From contig NC_059542.1 in NCBI RefSeq assembly GCF_905220415.1, forward strand, positions 8,184,001 to 8,248,000: DNA of 64,000 bases, in the 5' to 3' direction. This DNA is from Colias croceus (taxonomy: Eukaryota > Arthropoda > Insecta > Lepidoptera > Pieridae). Below the pieces are notes generated by a model. That model was not told where the DNA came from and did not search any database. It saw only the letters and a list, made by a program, of their open reading frames with translations. Shown piece after piece: positions 32,715 through 46,468 of this stretch. Both the position numbers and the translations under genes were made by a program. Every line of letters begins with the position of its first letter. Positions within the stretch are counted from its first letter, which is position 1.

Positions 32715-33430
32715 ATGTTTGTGTAAGCAATACCGTGGATCATGTAACAGAAGCCCTCCTCCGGCTAACCGCATCAGGAAGAGCGGTAAAGGTGTCAATG
32801 TTTATCGGCCACCACCGGCCTCATCGATGGCATTGGCGTCGAGTGAACGGTCACGTCAGGAAAAATGCGGAGCAAGTAGCCAATTAACATGCGAGATAGT
32901 GTGAGGCCGGCGTCTCGGCGCCTCTATAAATAACCACCAGAAGACTGCCATAGCCGCGATGCCGCCTGCCACCGATCGACGATGTAAAATGGAGGGAAGA
33001 CATAAATCTCCGTCTCCGAACGGCGACATCACACGTTGATACATCGGGTCACAATTTATTACGAACCATTTTATGACAAATTGTTTTATTCGCTAGACGT
33101 ATCGATCGAACGCATTTTATTAGGTAATACTTAAGTACGTACGTACGTAAGTCGGTAGATTTAGGGCATGTACAAAATTTCAGTTTCCTTCACGCGTGAC
33201 GCGAGGAGTAAGCTGCAGCTGTTTTAATGACGATAAACACAAAAAAAGCTATCTTGCCATCATCAGGTCGTTTAGAGTGAGTGGGGCCGTATCCCGGAAA
33301 TGCGTATACAGTGGGGAGGTGCGAGTTGCGACGTCAACAGAGGTGTGCGAGATGCCACGAGTGATCGCGCTATTTCTGTCTAGTCACCAGTTGAATAACC
33401 TCCAATCAGCTATTCGCACTTAGTTCGCCT
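32715..33430. promoter_or_regulatory. GC/CpG-rich island in the AT-rich desert
   Basis: Two blocks, about 32725-33050 and 33285-33430, are clearly richer in G+C and CpG than the surrounding DNA. The first contains a TATAAATA at 32924-32931 on the + strand, about 30 bp before CATAGCCGCGATGCC. No long ORF or repeat end is seen. This could be a promoter and first non-coding exon (NUAK on -, or lipase on +), an enhancer, or an unrecognised repeat. The composition is seen; the role is guessed. Confidence 0.3.
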
Positions 33431-35842
33431 ACGATAGCCCCTACATAACTTTTAAAACGTGTTCTTAATGTACAACATTATTAGAAATAACCACATTAAA
33501 CTTGGCACAAATACTACAATATTCTAATATCCTGATCTAATATTCTAATCATGCAATAGGTATTCCGATTCAAGAAAAGATAATTTTTATTGTAATGGAA
33601 TTATGAGCACAGGAGCTTTTGGAAGACAACATCACGAATACATGTTAAATTGGGGACAACCAAATGAGGCTATAGTTTAAAACAACATGATTTATTTTGT
33701 TTAGCTACTTAAACATGCACGCTCCCAATAGAGGTGAAAATTATCGACGTCCTACTTAGAACGAAAGGACTCTTCATTTGAATTGAAGCCGAGTTAGGTG
33801 TCTTGCGAATGGAATTTTAATATAACTAGGTAGTAGGTATGTATTTACAAAAGTATAATATCGCAGGAATATCTTGTGAATGTCTGGGAATGAGAAGAAT
33901 CTAAGGTTGTCTGATATAGGTAGATGCGATCAACTCTGATGAAATATCGTTTGGAAATTGTCAATTTTTTCGGCAAAGTTACAAAACGTAGTCTGTAAAA
34001 ATCACGAGCATGCCTATAAAGGAACAAAAAAATTATCCAAGATACATTTATTAAATGCTTATCGTTAAGAATACATTTCTTCAAACTGAAATAACTAAGT
34101 CTGGGAAGCTATAAAATACTAAATTGCACGAATAACAATATTGCAATACATATAGGTACCAATACCATGTACAAATAAATAATGCCATTCTTTAGTTATA
34201 ATATGCAAAAATGAGTTTGTATGTTTTTTTTCTTTCTTTCACGTCGGAAAGGACCGCTCCTGAATCCTGTGTAAGTATCTACATTGTTGTGTCTTCAAAT
34301 AGAGCAGAGGATAGGATTTTTACTGCGGTAAAAGTTAAAACATCTCATTCCCATGACAATTCCATTGACGATGCGGGCGGAGGCATTCACAGAATGCTAG
34401 TTTACCAATAAAATCCGCAAATTAATTATGGAAGACAACTGTTGAGATCTAAAGTACAGTAATCAGTGACCAAATTAATCTTAAAGTTCAATGACAATAG
34501 GAAGGTAACTACGTGAAAATATGTATAACAAAAACGATTTTATATCGAAAAAGAAACTAAAAATAATGGCATTGCATGGAGGTCCATGACACGAAGCAAT
34601 GAAAAAGGTTTTTGTGCTAATAACCACTTATATTAAAATTTATTTCAAAACATCAGTGGTTTTCGATATTTCTATTAATAAATCAACGAGTATATAAACT
34701 ACATGTAGGTACATAGGTATTTAACTTTATTGAAGAAACTGCTGACGCAAATCAGCCCATTACATGACTAGGATTAATACGTAGGTACATTATGTTACGT
34801 AAAGCAGTGTTTTGAAATTAACTAAAATCCTATTTTAAACCGCTATAAAGCGGCTTTAGTAACTAGGTACAACATAATTTTACAACGGCATTACTTATAC
34901 CAATAGAATTATAAAGAAAATAATCCGATAAACACAAAAGTGAATGTGGCTAATTAATTATTTCCGCGATTAACTCGCGATTAGTACCTAGTTATTATGC
35001 ATTAACCATTTTACATACAAATGTAACGCCTAAACCGGTCACGCACATACAGTAAACACGAGAGTCCCGACTCCCGACTACACGACTGACGCAGTCGTAT
35101 GCATGTTTTGTCGTAAAACTTTATAATTTGGCAGAGTATAGAACTTGGGGCCGATGAATGTAACAAAAATAGAGTATAATTCCATGACGCTGACTCAATA
35201 GTCTTAATCCTGCATTTTCTGTTTAAACACGGTTATAAATTAAATTTTGCGAACGTCAGTACTAAAAATCGAGTAGTTAGACTATATGAACGTCTGATTT
35301 TTTACATTAATTTAATATTATTATTTTACAACCTTTCAACAAAAAATGATTTTCTTGGAATTTTTGAGAATGTAGTACAAAGCGATTACAAGTAAAAATA
35401 CTATTGTTAAAGTACTGTGATTTATTGGAATCCCGCTCATCAATTTCATGAAGAAATAGTTTACATTGGAAGTGGGCCAGGTCAACAAGTTCATATTTAA
35501 TGAAAATACTACAGATGCCGAACCGGTGCTATTGATCCATTTATTTGAAAAATGTCAACATTGACCTATATCCGATAAGAAGAAGGTTTGTGCACTGCAT
35601 ATGAATGCAAACTTAAACATTGGTTTTTATAGAGTTCAATTTGCATTAAATGTTAAATTTTGTTTTACAAAACTATAAAGTATTTTATTTTATGCCAATT
35701 CAAATGTATAGTGTCAAATGTTTTTTGTTCAAAGTTTACGGAATTTCAAATTGTTTTCCTACTGTTATTAAAGTGGATATTCAGCTAAAATGTTCTGTGA
35801 AGTCATACCCACTTTATTTATAAGCAAAAACTATTTGCAATC
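33431..35842. other. Gene desert, no coding sequence seen
   Basis: AT-rich. A small CpG-rich patch lies at 35030-35110. No recognisable gene, RNA or repeat boundary. Confidence 0.55.
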
Positions 35843-36030
35843 ATCATCATCATCATCAGCCCATAATCCATATATGTTCCCACTGCTGGGACACGGGCCT
35901 CCTATGAGGGTACAGGCCATAATTCACCACGCTGGCCAAGTGCGTGTTGGCGGATGACACATGTCGTCGAACTTTTTAATTCTTCGACATGTCGGTTTCC
36001 TCACAATGTTTTCCTTCACCATTCGAACTA
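35843..36030 (-). mobile_element. 3' tail of a lepidopteran non-LTR retrotransposon, inverted copy
   Basis: It begins with (ATC)n, then AGCCCATAATCCATATATGT, CCCACTGCTGGGACACGGGC and GTGTTGGCGGATGACACATG, continuing to TCGACATGTCGGTTTCCTCA. It is the reverse complement of the block at 1557-1674 and extends further inward. Only the 3' UTR is left. Confidence 0.7.
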
Positions 36031-38297
36031 TTTGCAATACATAGGTATATTGCCTAATGAAGTAAAGTCCACATGTTGTTCCAAGAGCATTTCAATCATG
36101 TAGAACCTTACCAAATGTAGTATTTTCAACGCAAACATATCTATTATATGTTAATAACACATTAATAACATAATACTGAGTACTGACAACTGAGTGCTGG
36201 TATGTGAGGGTCTTTTATATAACTACCATTTATATTTCAGTTAAGTACTTATAACAATTTCCCTATCATAATAATTGTCACCGAGCAAGCTCTACAGATG
36301 ACAGACGTTGAGTGCTGTGCCAAGTGCTGGTCTGATGACACTTATCATTATATTTTATCATTAATTATATTTATTATTTAATAGTTAGTGAAATATTATG
36401 AGTTTAATCTTATCTTCAATATGAGCTCAAATATTATTCATGTTTACAAGTACGTACATGCATTTAAAATTCATTCATCTTTACTTAAATACATAATAAC
36501 AAATGTGTTTATTTGTTTTTCACATTGCAACAGAGTGATTTTATGACATGCTTATGTGTCTAGAGATAGTGAAGGATAGAATACTAGTAACATTATAATT
36601 TCATACGTGAAATAAAGAAAAAAATAACATTCCAGTCACTATTTGCTTATTGCAATATTATGCTGAATAATCTCAATATTTATTTTAGTTTGCAATCTTT
36701 ATCCTTATTCAGGTGTCAAAACTACAATACAATGTACAATAAGATAAGTAGAAATCTATTGATGTTAAAAAAGTGTTTTCGTAACAAACATAGGGGATAA
36801 TGGTACAAAAGTATGTTAAATCACAAATTTAGAAGCTACAGAGAAAAACTGAAGACCTAGTTTCATGATATTATTAGAATGTGCCTATCCCAATTAACCA
36901 AGGACAGCATTGGAATTGCTTTGAATTAGTTATAGTAATATTATTAAAAAAAGGAACTAAGTAAATTATTTGTTATAATTTAACAACAGCTTTTATTTTA
37001 TTTTTTTTAACATGAAATTATTAATTTATTGTGATAAATAATAAATTGAACTTCTTCACTGAAATTCATACTAAAAATTATTAAAAAGGATATGTAAAGC
37101 ATGGCCCCTGCTTGCATATACATATCACAATTAAGGAGCCAAATTAAGGGTGCAATTCCAATATTGCCCCTGCTGCAGGTAGGTAAGTAGCCGGTTTAAC
37201 ACAACAGTATGGTAAGCTATTAATTATTATGTATGTAAGTACATACCTCATATTTATTATCATCTTATTATTCATATTCAATTAATAATTATTACTATAT
37301 TAATATTCTGATAAGACACTAGACTATTGTTTACTTCCCTAATATTATCTTGTGATTACAGTGCATTTTAATTGGTAAAATGATTATTGTAAATTTTGTG
37401 TTTTTAATTTTTTATTCAACGCCTGTAAAATATTATTATCGATACATATGTAGAATAAAAACACACGTTTGTAAAAAATGCACGCTCTTTTGCTATGCTG
37501 TATGGTGAGATGAATCACTGTGCTCTAAATGTTTACAGCCTTTGGTATTCTTCGCTGATGTCATGAAGAATCCGATGGGTAGGTACCTAATAATGAAAGC
37601 TACGGCTAACCATATAGCTGCGAATTATTTTTGAGTGCAATAGTTTAAAATAAAGTAAGGAATTTTCTAAAAGATTCAGTCATTACTTCGTAAACTAGAC
37701 TTCGACATTAATATTTTTTTTAAATGATACCGTCACTCATTAAACAATAATAATTAATAGAACAATAAATGATTGCCTACGAATGAAGTTTTAAGCGTAG
37801 GAGGCAATAAATACCTTTATTTTATGTGTAATCCAATATCCCAAAGAAAGTAGTCCTCCTATTTACACACGATTATCACTGTCATTCATGTAACTTTAAC
37901 ACACCATCACAAAGCAGCACTGCACAAATTTTCACTTATAATTAATAAATAATGTGAAAATATCACATAATGCGCCATTTTCGCAATAAATCCGAAGGAC
38001 AGCAGTCGGCAATCGCTGCCATCTTTTTTGTCAAATGTCTAAAAACTAAATATAGCGCAAAGAGTATAGTAACTATGTATAAGGATATAGCGCTTCATAC
38101 GAACTCTAGTGTTATTTTTAGAAAATAAAAAGACGCCTTCCTACTTCGCTCAATAGCGACATCTGTATCAAAAACTTTAATTTAATTAAAAGTTTATAGA
38201 TGTCGCTTACCTTAAAAAGTAACTTTTAATAATGCTCCGTAGATGGCGCAACGTACCTTGTATGGAGCAATAATACGTGGTATAATCACAGAATACA
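36031..38297. other. Gene desert, no coding sequence seen
   Basis: AT-rich sequence. At 37975-38045 a short GC-richer patch holds GCCATTTTCGC and GCTGCCATCTTTTTT (AAGATGGC on the - strand), words often found near insect promoters. No associated gene is visible. Nothing else is supportable. Confidence 0.55.
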
Positions 38298-39950
38298 TAA
38301 TAGTCCATTGAATAAAAAGTTCTAGAGTGCGTGAGTTAGTAACGTAAGATGTTTCTTCGGAAACATGTCAAGAGTCCCTAGGTAATAAACATACTAAAAC
38401 CCCGGGACACTAGGAGGAGCCCCGGAGTGGGGGGAGGGGGGAAAAGGTCCATTTTTTTCATTTTTCGCTTAAATCTCAAAAACGGTACATGTTAGAGAAA
38501 AACTTTCAAGGAAAAGTTGAAAGGCCATAAAATTATCTACAAGTTGTACCTACATCATTTTTTTCTATATCCTAAAGTTTCTGAGTTACACGCAGTAAAA
38601 AATGATTTTGGCTCAAACAATTTCCCCATACGATCAAAAAATATTTCTTTCTTCCAAAAAAACTCAAATGTGCAACTTGTGATCGGTACTGATAGATTGC
38701 TCTTAATTAGGTCTATAATTGGTAAAATAAACACATTCCTCCATGGAAGTCTTTAGAAGGAATCGATTGTCAAAATATATTAGGGTAGTTTGAGTTACTG
38801 AACATGATCTGATCATTTTTTTCTTCCAAAAAACTCAAAATTGACCGGTACAGATATATTGCTCATAATAAGGTCTTTCATTGATAAATATACCAGAATC
38901 CACCACGGAGGCCTTTACGGGGAATTGAATTTATTAGGGTAGTTACGAAACTTGAACTTTTTATTTTTTTTCTTCCAAAAATCTCAAATGTGCAACTTGT
39001 GACCGGTACTGATAGATTGCTCTTAATTAGGTCTATAATTAGTAAAATAAACACATTCCTCCATGGAAGCCTTTGGGAGGAATCGATTGTCAAAATATTA
39101 TATAAAGGTAGTTTGAGTTACCGAACTTGATCTTTTTATTTTTTTCTTCCAAAAAACTCAAAAGTGCAACTTGTGACCGGTACAGATGGATGGCTCATAA
39201 TTAGATCTATCATTGATAAAAATACCAGATTCCACCACGGAGGCCTTTACAGGAAATTGAATTTTATTAGGGTAGTTACGATACTTGAACTTTTTATTTT
39301 TTTTCTTCCAAAAAACTCAAATGTACAACTTGTGACCGGTACTGATAGATTGCTCTTAATTAGGTCTATGATTGGTAAAATAAACACATTCCTCCATGGA
39401 AGCCTTTAGGAGGAATCGATTGTCAAAATATTATATTAGGGTAGTTTGAGTTACTGAACTTGACCTTTTTTTTTTCTTCCGAAAAACTCAAAAGTGCAAC
39501 TTGTGACCGGTACAGATAGATTGCTCATAATTAGGTCTATCATTGATAAAAAAAAACAGATTCCACCATGGAGGCGTTTAGGAGGTATTGAATTTAGAGT
39601 AGTTAGGTAAAATAAAAAGCTTTCGAATTTTTCACATTTCATGGGATGTAGCTCGAAAACGGCTGCGAATAGAAAAAAATGATGTAGGTACAACTTGTAG
39701 ATAATTTTATGGCCTTTCAACTTTTTCTTGAAAGTTTTTCTCTAACATGTACTGTTTTTGAGATTTAAGCGAAAAATGAAAAAAATTGACCTTTTCCCCC
39801 CTCCCCCCACTCCGGGGCTCCTCCTAGTGTCCCGGGGTTTTAGTATGTTTTTTACCTAGGGACTCTTGACATGTTTCCGAAGAAAGATCTTACGTTACTA
39901 ACTCACGCACTCTAGACCCCCCTTGGAGGGACTCATTCAATGGACTATAA
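38298..39950. mobile_element. 1.65-kb TIR element with long GC-rich arms and internal repeats
   Basis: The element 38301-39947 begins TAGTCCATTGAAT and ends with its inverse ATTCAATGGACTA, flanked by TAA at 38298-38300 and 39948-39950. Each arm then carries a matching inverted stretch of about 250 bp: TCTAGAGTGCGTGAGTTAGT, AACATGTCAAGAGTCCCTAG, CCCCGGGACACTAGGAGGAG, CGGAGTGGGGGGAGG, and AGTTGAAAGGCCATAAAATT. A 3-bp TAA duplication suggests PIF/Harbinger, but the arms are unusually long and no transposase is present. A close relative of the empty target exists at 3057-3092. The ORFs inside are frame shadows of the repeats. Confidence 0.75.
38640..39605 (+). repeat. Tandem array of a dimeric unit of about 325 bp (three A-B copies)
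   Basis: Two related units of about 160 bp alternate A-B-A-B-A-B. A contains GATAGATTGCTCTTAATTAG and CACATTCCTCCATGGAAG; B contains GATTGCTCATAATTAGGTCT and CCAGATTCCACCACGGAGGC. A units have CTTCC at 38651, 38972 and 39305, and B units at 38823, 39146 and 39476, giving periods of 321-333 bp. A and B are clearly homologous, so the array arose by duplication of a monomer, divergence, then amplification of the dimer. It lies wholly inside the TIR element. Confidence 0.8.
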
Positions 39951-40189
39951 TAGTAGGTAGCTAAACCAACTAAACGCTATGCTAGTATAATACCGTAATA
40001 CTATGTACACTTATTATTATTATCTGGTTGCCCGAGAAAATTAAGCCGAAAATGGCTATCAGCTGAAATAATTCGTGTAGTTTTGAAGATCGCTACAGTT
40101 ATTCCTTGTCGTCGTCCAGTCCATATTATATTGTTAAGGGTGTAGGCGGGTTCAAAGGACCATTTTTTAGTTTTTTGCATAAGTCTTAA

Positions 40190-40345
40190 ACCTTTTTTTT
40201 TTATAGTGGGGAAATCTTCCAAAGATACCCACGGCCCCCGGGGAAGGAGCCATGGGTTATGTCGGATTCTTACCGACTAAAACCCCACTGTGTTCCGTCG
40301 AGCCGCTTTAATGATGGGGCCGCGGGTATTGATTAGAATTCTTCC
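40190..40345. repeat. Probable interspersed repeat fragment, class unknown
   Basis: A GC-rich block with CCCACGGCCCCCGGGGAAGG, GCCATGGGTTATGTCGGATT, CTTACCGACTAAAACCCCAC and GATGGGGCCGCGGGTATTG sits in AT-rich surroundings. I recognise these words as recurring in lepidopteran genomes, probably from a non-LTR element, but see no ends or target duplication. Confidence 0.45.
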
Positions 40346-42775
40346 GCGACTGCACAACTAGCATAACCTTAGAGCATAACGGTTACTTCTAGGAAAATAT
40401 TCTACAAAAAATCCTTTATTACTTAGCTCGATTATTAAAACAATAAAGTAGGTACCCACAAGTATATGTAAGTATGCTATGCCATTAAAAAAATGGGTTC
40501 TGTGGCATGGTACAAATGATTATATTCCGTTGTCGACATTGTGAATTTTCATGGATATGATAAATATATGATAATTTAAAAAGTACATTAACATTTCATA
40601 ATACAAATGATTAAAATTAAGTATTAAAAAGAAGGAAAACAATTACGTGAAAGGATAAGTGGGTACCTATAAGTAAGCAATAAAAGTCAACCTTTTAAGC
40701 CGGACAATCTGAAAAAAATAATTTCAAGGCTACACGTTCTTCCTCATTCCCATAATAGTGATTGTATGTTCAAGCTAATACAAGACATAAAAAAATTAAG
40801 TCGAAACAACATGTTTTCGAGGGAGTATGATGTCCGAGTACAGACACACTGAACATTAATAGCTATTTTGTATTTTTATTTAGTTAAGTTTTTGTAATCT
40901 CGAAGTTAAAAGTTATTATAAGAATTTTAAATAATTATTTAGTTTTACTCATAATTATTATCTGTAATTTTATTGACTTTGAAGAGCGCTGCACAGTGCA
41001 CATACCTACTGTTTATTGCTCTTTGCATACAACATTTACTTTGCTACCTAGTTATACAGCAGCTTCAGCCCGCCTCTTTCTGACACATTCTATAAAGTAC
41101 CCTTCCAAAGCCACAGAATGTTTAATAGTACATACCTAGTTACTTACTATTTACTAACATACCCAGTTGGAATTTTAGTTTCTACTGTATTCCACTGTAG
41201 GTAGGTATTCCATCTGTGTTCTGAATGGGTTCGATCTTCATTCTGCCATGTCACCTTGAAAATATTTAACTACTTTATTACTTTTATTGGAAGGACATAA
41301 AAAATATGTGCGATTAATTTTAAATTACTTATGTAAAAAATATATCGACCTATTTTTAGCAAAGACCAGACTTATAGGTAGGTACAAAAATAAATTATTA
41401 AGGAATATTGTAAATCTTATCTTAATACATTTAGTTATTAATAATATCCTTAAAAATGGAAAAATTGAGTGTCACAATCGAATTACGTGGAACTTCATTA
41501 AAATTGTATTTTGCAAACTACAGCAGCATTTCACGACCATGTCTTAAAAGTTTTGACATTTATTATTCTGGATATTTAGCCACATAATAATATACCCATT
41601 ATTCGTCTGGTCAGCGGCCAATACGTAACAAATGCGTCACACCGCACACGTTTACGCCTCCTGTTAGCGGTTGGAGAAAGTGCTTGTGCAATGATGCAAA
41701 CAACGCCGGCTACAAAGGCATAAACGATCTCACAATATTTCATATTTCCTCACAGAACTAAGTGCGTTTTTGGTTCAGAGGAAGGAACATCAAGCACGAC
41801 ATAATATGAAGGTTACTGCCATAACATGAGCGTTGGCTAGTTATTGCAGATATAAAGTTGTTTTTTAAATGTAGGATAAAATTAAATGGTCGAAATGTAA
41901 TGGATGCAATGCAAAATGTGAACACGAATGAGAATTTGTTATTGAACTAGAAATACATATCTATGTAATAAAAAATAATCGGCAAATGTTGCTAAGCGTA
42001 AAACTCGACAACGGCTCGACCAATTCGGCTATTTCTTTAACGTTTTTGTTAAGCCAAGGTTCTCAAGGTGGCAGGGCAGAATAACGTCTGCTGAGGCAGC
42101 TACGAATCAATAATCTTCTTCTTCTTCTTCTCTTAATTAATTGCTCCACCCAATAAAAAGGGACTTCGCCAATGTTCAGTATACATGGGAGAGACAGGAC
42201 TCAAATTTCAGCCAGTTAGACTTGTTCGGTTGTGACATTTAACATTTGGAACTGAGTGGGAAAATGCAGAAATTTTGATCAATAATCTTATAATGAAGGT
42301 GAGACTTGATTACTGTTATATGTACCAAATTTTAATTACAGGATATCCCTTCGAGAGAAAAGTAATAAAGAATTTATATATTTAAAGCTAATCAGTAAAA
42401 TAAATTGGAAATAGAAGCAGCAATCATTATGATGTTACATCGGAATTCGGAACCACAGGTAATTACAAGGCATAAGACTGGTAATAAAGGTTGTACAATA
42501 ACTTATAACCGCTCATAATGCATTGAGTTATTATAATGTTATTTATTACAAATCACTTTGCAGTTACGTTAGTATTTATTACGTGTTTGCTTTTGAAAAA
42601 AAAGTGGTGGTGTTAGACTGTTAGACACATTTGCATAAGGTTCCAGTAATTTAATAGCCGTTACGTGGATGAAGCGGAAAGAGGAAGTATACCGAATAAC
42701 ATCAGCCCAAACAACTAAACAATACCAGCAAGGCAGCAACCAGATCACTGATGTAACCGCCAAAGTGTAGGGGGA
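40346..42775. other. Gene desert, no coding sequence seen
   Basis: AT-rich, no recognisable gene. A (CTT)n run occurs at 42117-42130. Confidence 0.55.
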
Positions 42776-43020
42776 AACCACTTTTCTCTTGACTCTTGAG
42801 TTTCTCCAAGCGGCGCGCGCGCAGTCCAACTCGCAACGGCACACCGTACGTATCCTCATTGAAGCTAAATTTGTTCCGATACAACCGAAATAATACGGTG
42901 TTGTTGTGATAAATATATTTGTGTAGATTGTGATTAAATATTGTTGAATACATCGATTGGTGTACAGTGTACGGTACCAGTTCTCGAGTCGCCCAACCGT
43001 ATCGGAATAACTGTGAGGTT
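42776..43020 (+). promoter_or_regulatory. CpG-rich patch, candidate promoter/first exon of the lipase gene
   Basis: AAGCGGCGCGCGCGCAGTCC near 42820 starts a CpG-rich segment that runs to a possible donor, ATAACTGTGAG|GTTTGT, at 43014. The lipase coding start lies 10 kb downstream in an exon preceded by an acceptor, so a distant non-coding exon is needed and this is one candidate. No TATA box is clear. Low confidence. Confidence 0.25.
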
Positions 43021-46000
43021 TGTTTTGTTTAATTAATATTCTTTGAGCGAACTTTGCGTAGTCAACAACATTTTACTGTTGACGATAGTTTATTACCACT
43101 GTTCTATATCTTGAAACTATACTATTTTCACAATTTGCATATACCTACCGTAAATCAAGCGGGAATTCACTTCACATTTGCGAATATTTTCATTAGTTAT
43201 AACTTATTGCTAATGACTAAAATCTATGTTAACTAGATAAGTATATTGACAAATTAATCTAAATTTGAGTTGTAAACTATGAGTTTTTAAATGCAATTTT
43301 TTGCATTAACGCATCTGAAAATAAATATGTAGGTACCTACTTAGATAAGATTTATCAACCCGGGTTCCCAACCTGTAAATCTAGAAGAGCAAGAATGTAA
43401 TATTGGCGGTATCTGCAAAGTGGAAAGACTCAGTCAACTGTTCTTAAATTAATTACATATAGGTAGGTACCTATCGTTAAAAAATTGTAAATCTTAATAT
43501 CTTTTTAAAATCTCAAACATGAGTCGGTTCATAATTACTTTCTATAAGTCGTACAAACAATGTTATATGGAAGCTGGAGTCAGTACTATAAAATACTGAA
43601 GAAATCTGGCAAACGTTTTCGATTTCACAATAGGTAGGTACAAAAAAAGAGCCCTAACTATACCTATTCGATATACCTAAAATCTTAGAAATTACTGGAT
43701 TGACTTCAATTCTTTCACTGTTGGATACCTACCTACGTAGGTATAATAGACTAAGTATATTTAGGACGGACGTAGCTGGAGACTGCTAGATAAGATATAT
43801 ATAATTAGTATAAAATAACTTTAAGATAATTACGTAATAACCATAATTTTCCGGTCTTTATTCTGCATTTAGCTTGATGTAGAGTTGATTCAAATAATTT
43901 AATTGGTAGATAACTACCTATAAGCATAAGCTTATAATAGGTACAATTAATATCGCCAAGTGAAGTTTCATTAAATAATATAAAATACAAAGAACGAAAT
44001 CTGCCGATATAAAGCCAAGCATAAGAGGATATATTATAGCTGCATAACGATGCAAATCTAAATTTCAAATGCACTTTAGAGGCTTGTTATATCTTTATTT
44101 GCCATCTTTCTTATTTTCTCCTCCGGTGAGCAAACTCATATGGAAGTACCAATTAATGTTTACAGTAAAAAGAGTGTACCTTATCTGGTACATGACAACA
44201 CTACCGATATGCGGATGTGATGTCAATGATAAGCTGTTTAGATCTGTCTTCTCTTGGTTAGTTAGAACAGGAGAATATTTTACAATGAGAAACACCTACA
44301 GAACCTTTTTAAATATTACTTAATATTTTCATTGTCATAGTAAATTGATTTTACAATGTAAAAATGTATGGTAAAAGAAGTTACCTATACCTTCGTTACG
44401 ATTTATATATTTAATTCTAATGAAGTTTTTTTAATAATCAAGGTCGAGAACAATTACAGCAATAGGAATTTAAATGAAGGACAGTCGCAAAATTTATATA
44501 GGTACTTATATTTTAATTTATTAATTTATATAATCCTGTAAACCTTCGATCCATATATTAGAATTCAACGCGCTGTTTAAAATGTAGGTAATACATTTAT
44601 TAATGAATGTAATGGCATTCCATTACATTCAATCATGATAACTTGACCATATACCTAATAAGTTACAAGTAATGGTAGCGAAATCCCTGATCTAAATAAA
44701 ATGCATTTTATAACTAGTATACCGTAGAAGAATTACAATAATTTATACTGTCATATCAATAATTAATTTCTAGGGACAACACACAACTCAAATATCGATA
44801 TTCATTAATAATTTCGATTATTATTTTCTCTACTTATTACTCCACGATATTTCGTATATCTGCATCACCAAATCGAAACAAAAAAGCACAACTTTGAGGG
44901 ATCTTACTGATTTTCGTAACAAAAGGTTGCAATGCAGGACGCGCGAGTCAGTTTTGTTGATTATACATATTATGTAATTGAAAGAAACCATTTATTTATA
45001 TTGTATATTATTTTCGGAATGCTTAATCCATAATTATGGCAATCAAATACCAAATGTTTATTTAATAACTTATTGATTATTGTCCCACAAATGCACAGCT
45101 ACTTAAATCAACTGCACTTTAAACCGTAGTACACGTACTTTCGTAAATCCAACCTAATTGATACAGTGCTACACGCATTGTTTCGTCACAACTATCGGCA
45201 TTCACAAAGTGCTAACAATTGCCTCGAGTTGCGTACATACAGCCTTTTTTGTGCGACTAACATTGCAGCAACTTACCTATTGTATGAAGGAAGCTGGCTC
45301 AGAACCCGGGAAATATGCGCCTGGGTTACAATGTGTGTTGCAAGCGGACAATATTCTATTGCTACTTATAATTATAGGTCATTAACGTCTTATTTATTTA
45401 TAAATTATTGTTCTTGCATGCTCCTTTAACAATAGACAATTAATTAATATTAATTTTTATGCGTTACGACTCCCCGTATGGGAGTATGTGTGCTATTTAT
45501 TATTTCGTATTATTGAAATCATTGAAATGTGCCATGTCAATGACAAAATAACCAATGAGAACCTTCGTATTTTGAAAGCGTGAGTTAAATAAATTTGGCC
45601 TTACGCACTAAATATTTTTGTATGTTTGAGTTTTACAATTTACATAATTTTACATCTACCTAAGTGAAATTTTCGAGTTTTTGAAGGCTACGATGATGCA
45701 TTTGATTCATTTTATAAAATTGAAGTTTTTTATAAAATAAACAAGAAATATAAAAAAATATGTTTATTAAGTACTAAAGTAAAGTCTGTCATTACAATAT
45801 GATAATTATTTATATGTGAGTCTTGTACTTATTATTTATTAACAATGATTCATCAGTGCAAACAAAAGCCTGTCTGCACCGCTGTGCTTTCCATTCCTGC
45901 ATTATAAGTGTGTCTATATCTAATCTCAATTGTTGAATAAACACTTCCTCTTTATTTTTAACATACAATATCATTGTAGCCTCAGCAATCACAAGTTTTA

Positions 46001-46468
46001 CTTTAAATCGCAACACAATGGGTTTATGTATCTTACGTCAATTGCGCAATATGTGTAATGTTTTCTTTCCTTATTTACATGACGTAATAGTATATCATCG
46101 ATTGATTATTTTATGTAAATATTATACAATTTTGGTACCTAATTCTTATTCAGATGATATACGGCAAGACAAATTTATTCGATTATTAGTTAGAATTAAA
46201 TACTTAATTGGACACTTAAAGGGCAATAATATATATCCCAATATTCCGTACAATTATTGTAGTACCTATAACTAACCAATAAAAAGTTATGACCTCAAGC
46301 AATGATGTAACACGGGCACCGTAAAACGCACCACTCGGATCAATAACGGTATAATCTGCTTTCACTTTACGACTGAATGCAGCTAAGTATTAAGTAATAC
46401 ACCCTTAATTTTCCTTTTGGCATAATTAGTTTCGGTGCGACCGAAACCAATGTTGCATTTCGATACAA
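43021..46468. other. Gene desert with one perfect hairpin (44604-44631)
   Basis: AT-rich, no gene seen. TGAATGTAATGG at 44604-44615 pairs perfectly with CCATTACATTCA at 44620-44631 around a CATT loop. It is too short for a microRNA precursor on its own. Confidence 0.55.

Noticed and set aside
38517..39720. Several ORFs of 70-90 codons and a CRISPR-like impression from regular repeats
   Set aside because: The ORFs are frame shadows of the dimeric tandem repeats inside a TIR element. Units are about 160 bp without spacers and the genome is eukaryotic.
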